Notes under the pieces: generated by a model
The model's input: only the letters and a program-made list of their open reading frames with translations
Database searches by the model: none
Told to the model about the DNA's origin: nothing
Part shown: positions 8,576 to 16,559 of the stretch, piece by piece
Layout of the letters: each line of letters starts with the position of its first letter
Numbering within the stretch: the stretch's first letter is position 1
Assembly (NCBI RefSeq): GCF_000372745.1
Contig: NZ_KB889607.1
Span: forward strand, 145,157 to 209,156
DNA from: Embleya scabrispora DSM 41855
GTDB taxonomy: Bacteria; Actinomycetota; Actinomycetes; Streptomycetales; Streptomycetaceae
Direction of reading: 5' to 3'
Length of the DNA stretch: 64,000 bases
Made by a program: the position numbers and the translations under genes

Positions 8576-9337
8576 TCACCCGACCGGCCTCGGCTCGGTG
8601 CGATCGCGGATCTCGCTGTACAAGTGGCTGTCGCAGAAACCCGGTTCACCCAGCACCCGGCCGACCATGATGATCGCCACCGCCTTGATCCCGTTGTCGC
8701 GCACCAGGGACACCAGATCGGCCAGTTCGCCGCGCACGATCAATTCGTCCGGGCGGGACGCGCGCGCGACCACCGAAACCGGGCATTCGGCTCCGTACAG
8801 CGGGGTCAACTCGGCGACCACCCGCTCGACCTGACCCACCGCCAGGTGCAGCACCAGCAGCGCGCCGGAGCGGCCCAGCGTGGCCAGGTCCTCGCCCGGC
8901 GGCATTGCCGTCGCGTTGCCGGCCACTCGGGTCAGGATCACCGTCTGGCCCACCGTGGGCAGCGTCAGCTCGCGACCCATCGCCGCCGCGGCGGCGGCGA
9001 ACGCCGGTACACCCGGGGTGATGTCCCACGGAATGCCCAGCGCGTCGAGCCGGCGCTGCTGCTCGGCCACCGCGCTGAAGAACGAGGTGTCCCCCGACTG
9101 GAGGCGGGCCACATCGTGCCCGGCCGCGTGTGCGGCGCGCAGTTCCTCGACGATCTGATCCAGGTTCAGCTCGGCGGTGTCCACGAGACGGGCCCCGGGC
9201 GGCGCCGCGTCGACCAGTTCGCGCGGCACGAGCGCACCCGCGTACAGGCACACCGGCGACGCGGCGATGATCCGCAGCCCCCGCACCGTGATCAGGTCGG
9301 CCGCGCCGGGGCCGGCGCCGATGAAGTGGACGGTCAT
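8576..9337 (-). CDS. cobM: Precorrin-4 C11-methyltransferase (CobM)
   Basis: CobM transfers a methyl group from SAM to C11 of precorrin-4. The 253-residue protein shows the tetrapyrrole methylase pattern: HFIGAGPGAADLITVRG at the N-terminus, CLYAGALVPRELV, RLQSGDTSFFSAVAEQ, and TPGVPAFAAAAAAMGRELTLP. Length and motifs fit CobM/CbiF well. It is the last gene of the minus-strand cobN-cobL-cobM operon, 7 bases after cobL, with GAGGAG upstream of its ATG. It is therefore expected to be under the B12 riboswitch upstream of cobN. Confidence 0.95.
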   Translation of the reverse strand: MTVHFIGAGPGAADLITVRGLRIIAASPVCLYAGALVPRELVDAAPPGARLVDTAELNLDQIVEELRAAHAAGHDVARLQSGDTSFFSAVAEQQRRLDALGIPWDITPGVPAFAAAAAAMGRELTLPTVGQTVILTRVAGNATAMPPGEDLATLGRSGALLVLHLAVGQVERVVAELTPLYGAECPVSVVARASRPDELIVRGELADLVSLVRDNGIKAVAIIMVGRVLGEPGFCDSHLYSEIRDRTEPRPVG

Positions 9338-9344
9338 GGCTGCA

Positions 9345-10694
9345 CTACTCCTCGCGGGAATCAGGCTGGGTAACAGACTCGAAGCGGGGCTTGACCGCCA
9401 CCCACTGGGTGACCGGCATCGCCGGCCGCCACCCGGTGAACCGGCCCACGGGCGCGGACCGGGTGACCTGGATGCGGGTCAACTCCCCGCCGAACACGGC
9501 ACGATGCCGCAACAACTCGGCCTCGGTCTCGGCGACGACGGCATTCGCCACCAACCGCCCGCCCGGGCGCAGCGCGGCCCAGCAACGCTCCACCACACCG
9601 GGCACGGTCAGCCCGCCGCCGATGAAGATCGCGTCCGGGGCCGGGCCGAAGAGCACGTCCGGCGCTCGGCCGACCACGATCCGCAGGTCCGGCACGCCGA
9701 GTCTGATCGCGTTCGCCGCGGCCCGCTCGGCCCGTTCCGCGCGCGTCTCGAAGCCGACGGCCCGGCAGGTCGGGTGCGTCCGCATCCACTCGATCCCGAT
9801 GCTTCCGCTACCCGCGCCGACATCCCACAACAGCTCGCCCCGACGCGGTCCGAGCGCGGCCAACGTCATCGCGCGGACCTCGCGCTTGGTCAACTGGCCG
9901 TCGTGCTCGTAGACATCGTCCGGAAGGCCCGCCAACCGACTCAGCCCCGGACCCCCCTCGCACCGGACGGCCACCACGTTCAGGTCCGCGAACCGCCGCT
10001 CGGGGGCCGCCGCGAGCGCGTCGGCGCTGCCCTGCCACACCGACTCCGCCGGACCACCCAGGTGCTCCAGTACGGTGACCGTGCTCGTCCCGAACCCGCG
10101 TTCGCACAGCAGCACGGCCGCGCGCCCCGGCGTCAGCCCATCCGCGCTCAGGACCAACACCCTCGCATCCGTGGACAGTTCGGCCGCCAAGGTATCGAGC
10201 GGGCGACCCACCGCGCTGACCACCGCGACGGTCTGCGCCGCCCAACCCAGCCGCGCGCAGGCCAACGATGCCGACGAGGAAACCGGCAGCACGGTGACCC
10301 GGTCGGCGCCCAACCTGCGCACCAGCGCGGCCCCGACGCCGTAGAACATCGGGTCCCCGCTGGCCAGCACGCACACCTTCCGGGACACGGCCAGGTCGGC
10401 GACGAAGGCCACCGAGAACGGCGACGGCCACTGGACCCGCTCGGCCGCGCCACCCTCCACCATGGCCAAATGCCGGGCGCCGCCGACCAACACGTCGGCA
10501 GCGCCCACCAACGCCCGCGCCGCCTCGGAGAGCCCGACCCAGCCGTCGTCCCCGATCCCGACCACGCAGACCGGGCCGGTGCCGGAGAACGGCGCCCCCG
10601 ACACCGACCTCGACACCGGTCCGGGCCCAGACGCGGACCCGGACCCGGTCTCGGCCTCGGCCTCGGGCCCGGCTTCGGAAGCGCCCTCAGCCAT
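9345..10694 (-). CDS. cobL: Precorrin-6Y C5,15-methyltransferase, decarboxylating (CobL)
   Basis: CobL adds methyl groups at C5 and C15 and decarboxylates the C12 acetate of precorrin-6B. The 449-residue protein has a CbiE-type methylase domain (about residues 40-240: VVGIGDDGWVGLSEAA, LASGDPMFYG) and a CbiT-type class I methyltransferase domain (about 255-440: WDVGAGSGSIGIEW, AIFIGGGLT). Residues 1-38 form a low-complexity Ala/Glu/Ser/Gly tail not found in most homologues. Its ATG lies inside the end of cobN (ATGGCTGA, 8-base overlap), so the two are translationally coupled. Confidence 0.94.
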   Translation of the reverse strand: MAEGASEAGPEAEAETGSGSASGPGPVSRSVSGAPFSGTGPVCVVGIGDDGWVGLSEAARALVGAADVLVGGARHLAMVEGGAAERVQWPSPFSVAFVADLAVSRKVCVLASGDPMFYGVGAALVRRLGADRVTVLPVSSSASLACARLGWAAQTVAVVSAVGRPLDTLAAELSTDARVLVLSADGLTPGRAAVLLCERGFGTSTVTVLEHLGGPAESVWQGSADALAAAPERRFADLNVVAVRCEGGPGLSRLAGLPDDVYEHDGQLTKREVRAMTLAALGPRRGELLWDVGAGSGSIGIEWMRTHPTCRAVGFETRAERAERAAANAIRLGVPDLRIVVGRAPDVLFGPAPDAIFIGGGLTVPGVVERCWAALRPGGRLVANAVVAETEAELLRHRAVFGGELTRIQVTRSAPVGRFTGWRPAMPVTQWVAVKPRFESVTQPDSREE

Positions 10695-13600
10695 CCCCCG
10701 CGTCCTCGCCGCCTTCGAGGTCCCCCTCGACATCCAGGTACACCTCGCGCAGCCCGTCCAGCGTGGCCGCCTCCGGCTTCTCCCACATGCCTCGGTCGGC
10801 GGCTTCGAGCAGTCGTTCGGCGATTCCGCGCAGCGCCCACGGGTTGGAGGTGCGCATGAACTCCCGGTTCGTCTCGTCCAGGACGTACTCGCTCGCGAGC
10901 TTCTCGTACATCCAGTCCGCGACCACACCGGTGGTGGCGTCGTAGCCGAACAGGTAGTCCACCGTGGCGGCCAGTTCGAACGCGCCCTTGTAGCCGTGCT
11001 TGCGCATCGCCTCGATCCAGCGCGGGTTGACCACCCGGGCCCGGAAGACCCGTGCGGTCTCCTGCTGGAGCGTCCTGGTGCGGACCGCGTCCGGCATGGT
11101 CGAGTCGCCGATGTAGGCCGCCGGCGCGGTGCCGGTCAGCGCGCGCACGGCGGCGACCATGCCGCCGTGGTACTGGAAGTAGTCGTCCGAGTCGGCGATG
11201 TCGTGCTCGCGCGTGTCGGTGTTCTTGGCCGCGACCGCGATCCTGCGGTACGCGTCCTCCATGTCCTCGCGCGCGAACACCCCGTCCAGGCCCCGGCCGT
11301 AGGCGTAGCCGCCCCAGGTCGCGTACACCTCGGCCAGGTCCGCGTCGTCGCGCCACGTGCGCGCGTCGATCAGCGGCAGCAGCCCCGCGCCGTACGCGCC
11401 GGGCCGGGAGCCGAACACGCGCGTGGTCGCGCGGCGTGCGTCGCCGTGTCGGGCGGTGTCCGCCCGCACGTGCGCCCGGACGTAGTTGTCCTCGTCCGGC
11501 TCGGCCGACTCCGCGACCAGCCGCACCGCGTCGTCGAGCAGCAGCACCACGTGCGGGAAGGCGTCCCGGAAGAAGCCGGAGATGCGCACGGTGACGTCCA
11601 CGCGCGGCCGGCCCAGCTCGGCGAGCGAGATCGCCTCGATCCCGGTCACCCGGCGCGACGCGTCGTCCCACACCGGGCGCACGCCCAGCAGCGCGAGCAC
11701 CTCGGCGATGTCGTCGCCGCTGGTGCGCATCGCGCTGGTGCCCCACACCGAAAGGCCCACCGAGCGCGGCCAGTCGCCGTCGTTGTCGGCGCGGTAGCGG
11801 GCCAACAGCGAGTCGGCGAGCGCCTGTCCGGTCTCCCAGGCCAACCGGCTCGGGATCGCCTTCGGGTCCACGGTGTAGAAGTTGCGGCCGGTCGGCAGCA
11901 CGTTGACCAGCCCGCGCAGCGGCGAACCGCTCGGGCCGGCCGCGACGTAGCCGCCCTCCAGCGCGTGCAGCACCGCGCCGATCTCGTCGCTGGTGCGGTC
12001 CAGGCGCGGCACGATCTCGCTCGCGGCGAACGCCAACACGTCGGCGACCGCCGCCGATTCGGCGCCCAGCACCTCGTGCGTGACGGCCAGGGCCCGGTCC
12101 GGGTCCCACCCGCCCGCCTCCATCGCCGCGACCAGGCGGTGCGCGCGGTCCTCGGCGTCGTCGGTCTCGGTGCGCGAGGCGCTGCCGCCCTCGACCAGGC
12201 CGAGCGATTCGCGCAGCCCGGGCAGCGCGGCGGCCTTGCCGCCCCACACCTGACGCGCCCGCAACATCGCGGTGACCAGGTTGATCCGGCCCTCGCCGGT
12301 GGGCGCGCTGCCCAGGATGTGCAGACCCTCGCGGATCTGCGCGTCCTTGACCTCGCACAACCACCCGTCCAGGTGCAGGATCAGGTCGTCGAACTCGGCC
12401 TCGTGCGGCCGGTCGGTGATGCCCAGGTCGTGGTCGAGCCTGGTGGCCTGGATCAGCGTCCAGATCTGTGCCTGGAGCGCCGGGCCCTTGGCCGGGTCGA
12501 GCGCCTGCACGTTGGCGTACTCGTCGAGCAGTTGCTCCAGCCGGGTCAGGTCGCCGTACGTCTCGGCCCGCGCCATCGGCGGCACCAGGTGGTCCACGAT
12601 GATCGCGTGCGCGCGCCGCTTGGCCTGCGCGCCCTCGCCCGGGTCGTTGACCAGGAACGGGTACACCAGCGGCAGATCGCCGAGCACCGCGTCCGGACCG
12701 CATTCCGCGGACAGGCCCAGGTTCTTGCCCGGCAGCCACTCCAACGTGCCGTGCTTGCCCAGGTGGACGAGCGCGTGCGCACCGAACCCGCCCGGGCCGG
12801 CGGGCGCGTCCAGCCACCAGTAGGCGGCCAGGTAGTGGTGACTCGGCGGCAGGTCCGGGTCGTGGTAGATGGCCACCGGGTTCTCGCCGAAGCCGCGCGG
12901 CGGTTGGATGATCAGGATCACGTTGCCCGCGCGCAACGCCGCGAGCACGATCTCGCCCTCGGGATCGCGCGAGTGGTCGACGTACAGCTCGCCGGGCGGC
13001 GGACCCCAGTGCTCCTCGATGTTCGCGCGCAGCCCGAGCGGAAGCCTGGCGTAGCGCTCGCGGTACTCGGCCGCCGAGATGCGAACCGGGTTGCCTTCGA
13101 GTTGACCCTCCGTCAGCCACTCCGGGTCCTGGCCGCCCGCCGCGATCAGCGCGTGGATCAGCTTGTCGCCGTCCGGCGGTTCGAGCCCGGGCAGTGCGTC
13201 GGCTCCCTCCGGTGCGCCGACGTCGTAGCCGGCCGCGCGCATCGCGCGCAGCAGCGCGACCGCCGAGGCCGGGGTGTCCAGGCCGACCGCGTTGCCGATC
13301 CGGGAGTGCTTGGTCGGGTACGCGGACAGCACCATGCCGATCTTGCGCTCGCCGACCGGAATGTGCCGAAGTCGGGCGTGCCGCACCGCGATCCCGGCCA
13401 CGCGCGCGGCCCGCTCGGGGTCGGCCGCGTAGTGGGTGAGCCCGTCGGAGCCGGTCTCCTTGAACGAGAACGGGACGGTGATCAGCCGCCCGTCGAACTC
13501 GGGCACCGCGACCTGGGTGGCCGCGTCCAGCGGTGACAGGCCCGCGTCGCCCGCCTCCCACTCGGCCCGGCTGGTGGTCAGGTTCAGCGCCTGGAGGATG

Positions 13601-14334
13601 GTGATGTCCAGTCCCGCGAGCGCGCCGACGTCCCACTGCTCGTCGTCGCCGCCGGCGGAGACCTCGGCGGGCTTGGCCCCGCCGGCGCCGCCCGCCGCGA
13701 GCACGGTCACCAGCAGCGCGTCGAGTTCGCCCAGCGCCGCGAACAACGACTCGTCCGCGCCGCGCAGCGACGCGCACCAGATCGGTACGGGCCGCCCGCC
13801 CGCCTCCTCGATCGCCGCGCACAGGTCGTCCACGAAGGCGGTGTTCCCGGCGAGGTGGTGGGCGCGGTAGTAGAGCACGCCCACGGCCGGGCCCTCGACC
13901 TCGCGGGCCGACCGATCCAGCCGACCCCAGGAGGGCACCTCGACGGGCGGCTCGAAGCCGTGTCCGGTGAGCAGCAGCGTGTCGGAGAGGAAGCGGTGCA
14001 GCTGGGTCAGGTTGGCCGGGCCGCCCTGGGCGAGGTAGGCGTGCGCCTGCGCGCTCACCCCGGCGGGTACGGTCGCCAGTTCCATCAGCGCGGCGTCGGC
14101 GGCGAGTTCTCCGCTGAGTACGACGACCGGGCGCGGGCCGGCCAGCAGCGCGTCCAGGCCCGCCTCCCACGCGCGTCGCCCGCCGAGCAGGCGGACCACG
14201 ACCAGGTCGGTGCCGTCCAGGAGCGCGGGCAGGTCGGCGACGTCGACGCGGGCCGGGTTGGCCAGGCGCCACTCGCCCTCGCTCGCCTTGGCGCTGAGCA
14301 GGTCGGTGTCGGATGTCGACAGGAGCAGAATCAC
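10687..14334 (-). CDS. cobN: Cobaltochelatase, large subunit (CobN)
   Basis: CobN is the large subunit of the ATP-dependent aerobic cobaltochelatase that inserts cobalt into hydrogenobyrinic acid a,c-diamide. The 1215-residue protein has the expected size and order: ILLLSTSDTDLLSA at the start, LTHYAADPERAARVAG, KIGMVLSAYPTKHSRIGNAVGLDTP, HYLAAYWWLD, VHLGKHGTLEWLPGKNLGLS, and LSVWGTSAMRTSGDDIAEVLALLGVRP. The GTG start at 14334 overlaps the TGA of the upstream small ORF in GTGA. A start at 14511 in the same frame would add Arg/Pro-rich residues unlike CobN. The AAA+ partner subunits (CobS/T or ChlI/D type) are not nearby. Confidence 0.95.
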   Translation of the reverse strand: MILLLSTSDTDLLSAKASEGEWRLANPARVDVADLPALLDGTDLVVVRLLGGRRAWEAGLDALLAGPRPVVVLSGELAADAALMELATVPAGVSAQAHAYLAQGGPANLTQLHRFLSDTLLLTGHGFEPPVEVPSWGRLDRSAREVEGPAVGVLYYRAHHLAGNTAFVDDLCAAIEEAGGRPVPIWCASLRGADESLFAALGELDALLVTVLAAGGAGGAKPAEVSAGGDDEQWDVGALAGLDITILQALNLTTSRAEWEAGDAGLSPLDAATQVAVPEFDGRLITVPFSFKETGSDGLTHYAADPERAARVAGIAVRHARLRHIPVGERKIGMVLSAYPTKHSRIGNAVGLDTPASAVALLRAMRAAGYDVGAPEGADALPGLEPPDGDKLIHALIAAGGQDPEWLTEGQLEGNPVRISAAEYRERYARLPLGLRANIEEHWGPPPGELYVDHSRDPEGEIVLAALRAGNVILIIQPPRGFGENPVAIYHDPDLPPSHHYLAAYWWLDAPAGPGGFGAHALVHLGKHGTLEWLPGKNLGLSAECGPDAVLGDLPLVYPFLVNDPGEGAQAKRRAHAIIVDHLVPPMARAETYGDLTRLEQLLDEYANVQALDPAKGPALQAQIWTLIQATRLDHDLGITDRPHEAEFDDLILHLDGWLCEVKDAQIREGLHILGSAPTGEGRINLVTAMLRARQVWGGKAAALPGLRESLGLVEGGSASRTETDDAEDRAHRLVAAMEAGGWDPDRALAVTHEVLGAESAAVADVLAFAASEIVPRLDRTSDEIGAVLHALEGGYVAAGPSGSPLRGLVNVLPTGRNFYTVDPKAIPSRLAWETGQALADSLLARYRADNDGDWPRSVGLSVWGTSAMRTSGDDIAEVLALLGVRPVWDDASRRVTGIEAISLAELGRPRVDVTVRISGFFRDAFPHVVLLLDDAVRLVAESAEPDEDNYVRAHVRADTARHGDARRATTRVFGSRPGAYGAGLLPLIDARTWRDDADLAEVYATWGGYAYGRGLDGVFAREDMEDAYRRIAVAAKNTDTREHDIADSDDYFQYHGGMVAAVRALTGTAPAAYIGDSTMPDAVRTRTLQQETARVFRARVVNPRWIEAMRKHGYKGAFELAATVDYLFGYDATTGVVADWMYEKLASEYVLDETNREFMRTSNPWALRGIAERLLEAADRGMWEKPEAATLDGLREVYLDVEGDLEGGEDAGDG

Positions 14335-14480
14335 CGGGCGCCTCCGCCGATGCCGGCGTGGCGAACCACGTGGTGGATGTCGTGGTCGAACGCGCCGCGG
14401 CAGCGCGCGGTGATGTCGCTGAAGTGGGTGTCGCAGTCGAGGCTGCGTACGCAAGAACGCCGGCAGGACGAAATCGTCAC
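14331..14480 (-). CDS. 49-residue Cys/His-rich ORF coupled to cobN, unknown
   Basis: Between the cobalamin riboswitch and cobN is a 49-codon frame starting VTISSCRRSC and ending in HDIHHVVRHAGIGGGAR. GTG 14480 follows GGAGAGG at about 8 bases. The stop TGA overlaps the cobN GTG by four bases. Nearly all third codon positions are G or C, like neighbouring genes. It contains four cysteines (6, 10, 16, 27) and five histidines (19, 33, 36, 37, 41), a composition suited to metal binding, and no membrane segment. I do not recognise the family; it does not look like CbtB. It could be a cobalt-handling partner of the chelatase or a leader peptide used for coupling. Its reality rests on context and codon bias. 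Confidence 0.5.
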   Translation of the reverse strand: MTISSCRRSCVRSLDCDTHFSDITARCRGAFDHDIHHVVRHAGIGGGAR

Positions 14481-14524
14481 CTGGAGCGCCTCTCCGGGGT
14501 CCTCGCCCCATCGGACTCGGGGTG

Positions 14525-14660
14525 AGACGCGCAGTTCCTGACTCCCGGTCACGTCGCAGCCGTCGGATGACGTCGTACGGCGGAGCCGGTCACAGTGGCG
14601 GGACCGTCCCGGGATCACACCGGGTTCCTGCCACGCCCTCCCCGCGCCGGTAGGGCCGGC
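14525..14660 (-). promoter_or_regulatory. Cobalamin (B12) riboswitch upstream of cobN operon
   Basis: On the minus strand the adenosylcobalamin aptamer core is recognisable: AGGAACCCGGTGTGATCC (14629-14612), then CGGTCCCGCCACTGTGA (14606-14590), a variable arm, and the B12-box segment GAGTCAGGAACTGCG (14544-14530). Order, spacing and the paired GGGAC/GTCCC arms match the class I family. The first downstream start codon is at 14480 and cobN at 14334, so B12 binding should repress the small ORF, cobN, cobL and cobM. Exact ends are approximate. Confidence 0.9.
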
Positions 14661-14785
14661 GCGGGGCCAGCATCGCTCAGTGGCCCGCCTTGACGCAACA
14701 TGCCCGGATCGGCGTCGGCGCCGGTGGTGACACATGTCACCGCCGAAACCGGCCCGCGATCCGGCCCGCGCCCGGGCGCCGTCGG

Positions 14786-15913
14786 TCAGCGACTCTCGCG
14801 CACCCGCTCCACGAACGCGCCGAACTCGGCGGCGACCTCGTCGGCGGTCCATTCCAGCGCGGGCTCGGCGACGGTGATCTCGGTGTACGACAGGCCCGGC
14901 GGGCCCGGCGCGGTCCACCTGCCGGCCAGCCACACCCCGCGCTCGCCGGCGTATTCGATGGCGACCCGGGTGAGCAGTTCGGCCGGGTACGGCAGCCACA
15001 CCTGGAACTGGTGGGTGTGTGGGACGGCCGGGTGGACGATCGCGCCGGGTACCCGGGCCAGGCCGGCGGCCACGGTCGCGGCGTGCGCGACATGGGCGCC
15101 CAACCGAGGCAGCGTGCGATCCAGGGCGGCGAGCGCCTCCAGCGCCATCGGCCAGGTCTGGAACGGGCGCCCACCGTAGCGGTGACGCCACGCGTGCGCC
15201 TCCTCGATCAGCTCGGCGGTGCCGGCCAGGGCCGCACCGGCGCTCGCGCCCAGGCCCTTGTAGTAGGAGACGTAGACCGAGTCGAACAGGTCGACGATCT
15301 CGCCGAGCCCGCGCCCGAAGTGCGTGGTGCTCTCCCACAACCGCGCGCCGTCCAGGTGCAGCGCGGCGTCGCGGTCCCGTGCGGCCTGCACGGTCGCGAT
15401 CAGCTCCTCCCACGAGGGCAATACGAACCCGTGATCACGCAGCGGGAGTTCGTAGAAGAGGGTGCCGAAGGGCTCACCGGCGGTGCGGATGTCCTCGGCG
15501 GTGATCTGACCGGGACCCTGGGTGAGCGGCAGCGGCCGAAGTCCGGAGAGGATCGACACCGCGTCGCGCTCGTAGGTCACCGGATGGGCCCTCGGGTGCA
15601 TGCCGACCACGTTCGAACCGGTCGCCCCGGCGTGACAACGCAGCGCCACCTGCTGGGCCATGGTGCCGGTGGGGAACAGCAGCGCCGCCTCGGTGCCGAG
15701 CAGCTCGGCCGTACGGGCCTCCAGGCGGGCGACCGCGCCGCCGTCGCCGTACATGTCGGGCCATTCGTCCGGGTCGACCTCGTCCTGCGCGTACGCGGAC
15801 AGCCGGGCCAGCCGTTCGGTGACCGTGGTGGGTCGTACCCCGGACAGGATCCGGTCGCATGCGCGGATCACGCGCAGCAGACCGAGGCGTTCGTCGTTTC
15901 CGATGTATCCCAT
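14786..15913 (-). CDS. Threonine aldolase / beta-eliminating lyase (PLP enzyme)
   Basis: The 375-residue protein belongs to the fold-type I PLP family of low-specificity threonine aldolases, which split threonine or allo-threonine to glycine and acetaldehyde. Visible are DMYGDGGAVARLEARTAELLG, LLFPTGTMAQQVAL, LHLDGARLWES with the PLP-binding Asp, and SVYVSYYKGLGASAGA containing the Schiff-base lysine. The start ATG 15913 gives the usual N-terminus MGYIGNDE. A GC-rich, repetitive stretch of about 100 bases precedes it. It stands alone on the minus strand between csp and the B12 riboswitch, and nothing suggests a role in corrin synthesis. Confidence 0.85.
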   Translation of the reverse strand: MGYIGNDERLGLLRVIRACDRILSGVRPTTVTERLARLSAYAQDEVDPDEWPDMYGDGGAVARLEARTAELLGTEAALLFPTGTMAQQVALRCHAGATGSNVVGMHPRAHPVTYERDAVSILSGLRPLPLTQGPGQITAEDIRTAGEPFGTLFYELPLRDHGFVLPSWEELIATVQAARDRDAALHLDGARLWESTTHFGRGLGEIVDLFDSVYVSYYKGLGASAGAALAGTAELIEEAHAWRHRYGGRPFQTWPMALEALAALDRTLPRLGAHVAHAATVAAGLARVPGAIVHPAVPHTHQFQVWLPYPAELLTRVAIEYAGERGVWLAGRWTAPGPPGLSYTEITVAEPALEWTADEVAAEFGAFVERVRESR

Positions 15914-16010
15914 GCACGCATCATCCACCGAGGGCGGGCGGGCAGACGGGCGAGCCGGCGCGCGAGCCGGCAGGGAGACGCCGGCGCGCGGGCGGGGTAC
16001 CGCGCACGCA

Positions 16011-16045
16011 GGCACGGCCCGCACCGAATCGATGCGGGCCGTGCC
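16011..16045 (-). terminator. Terminator after the cold-shock gene
   Basis: GGCACGGCCCGCA (16011-16023) and TGCGGGCCGTGCC (16033-16045) form a perfect 13-bp stem with a 9-base loop, 19 bases past the csp stop codon on the minus strand. Confidence 0.75.
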
Positions 16046-16063
16046 TGTCGAAGATGTGTGCCG

Positions 16064-16264
16064 TCAGACGGTGATGTTCTCCGCCTGCGGGCCCTTCTGG
16101 CCCTGAACAGCGTCGTAGGAGACCTTCTGGCCCTCGACAAGCTCACGGTAGCCCTGCGACTGGATCGCCGAGTAGTGCGCGAAAACATCCGGGCCGCCGT
16201 CGTCCGCCTGGATGAAGCCGAAGCCCTTTTCCGCGTTGAACCACTTCACGGTTCCAGTAGCCAT
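16064..16264 (-). CDS. Cold-shock protein (CspA family)
   Basis: The 66-residue protein is a single cold-shock domain that binds single-stranded nucleic acid and acts as an RNA chaperone. The RNA-binding motifs KGFGFI (RNP1) and VFAHYSAI (RNP2) are intact. ATG 16264 has the strong site GAAGGAGA upstream. The leader between the terminator at 16360 and the start is A/T-rich for this genome, as is usual for csp genes whose 5' UTR controls expression. Terminators on both sides show it is a monocistronic unit. Confidence 0.97.
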   Translation of the reverse strand: MATGTVKWFNAEKGFGFIQADDGGPDVFAHYSAIQSQGYRELVEGQKVSYDAVQGQKGPQAENITV

Positions 16265-16359
16265 ACAAGTCTCCTTCGTGGTGCCAAATGGAAATGTGCA
16301 CATGCACAAGACCAAGTCGCAACAGCAATCCATTTTTCACATGAACTTGGTTCGACATA

Positions 16360-16396
16360 AACAAAAAGCGCCCGACGGTCACGACCGTAAGGCGCT
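16360..16396 (-). terminator. Intrinsic terminator upstream of csp
   Basis: AGCGCC (16367-16372) pairs with GGCGCT (16391-16396), and inside them ACGGT pairs with ACCGT around CACG. On the minus strand the stem is followed by TTTTTGTTT, making this the most canonical rho-independent terminator in the window. It lies about 165 bases after the CoA-transferase stop and about 100 bases before csp, so it insulates the two. It could instead act within a long csp leader. Confidence 0.8.
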
Positions 16397-16559
16397 CACG
16401 AAATTCATGGGAACCACTACTGCAACTGCCTCGAGGCTAGCACGGAAAAGTCGTCGACCCCGGGAGCGGGGAAGTATTTCTTTCCCCGGCGCGCCCCGGC
16501 GGCCCCCGCCACCCCCTCGTACGCCCTGCCCCCCGCGCCCGGTCGAGCGGGCCGATCGC

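Noticed and set aside
10148..14272. Second long minus-strand frame across cobN
   Set aside because: It is frame-shifted relative to cobN, Arg/Pro/Gly-rich and contains no motif, while cobN in the other frame has full-length homology features.
14335..14511. Upstream in-frame extension of cobN
   Set aside because: The added residues are Arg/Pro/His-rich and unlike CobN N-termini, and they overlap the better supported Cys/His ORF in another frame.
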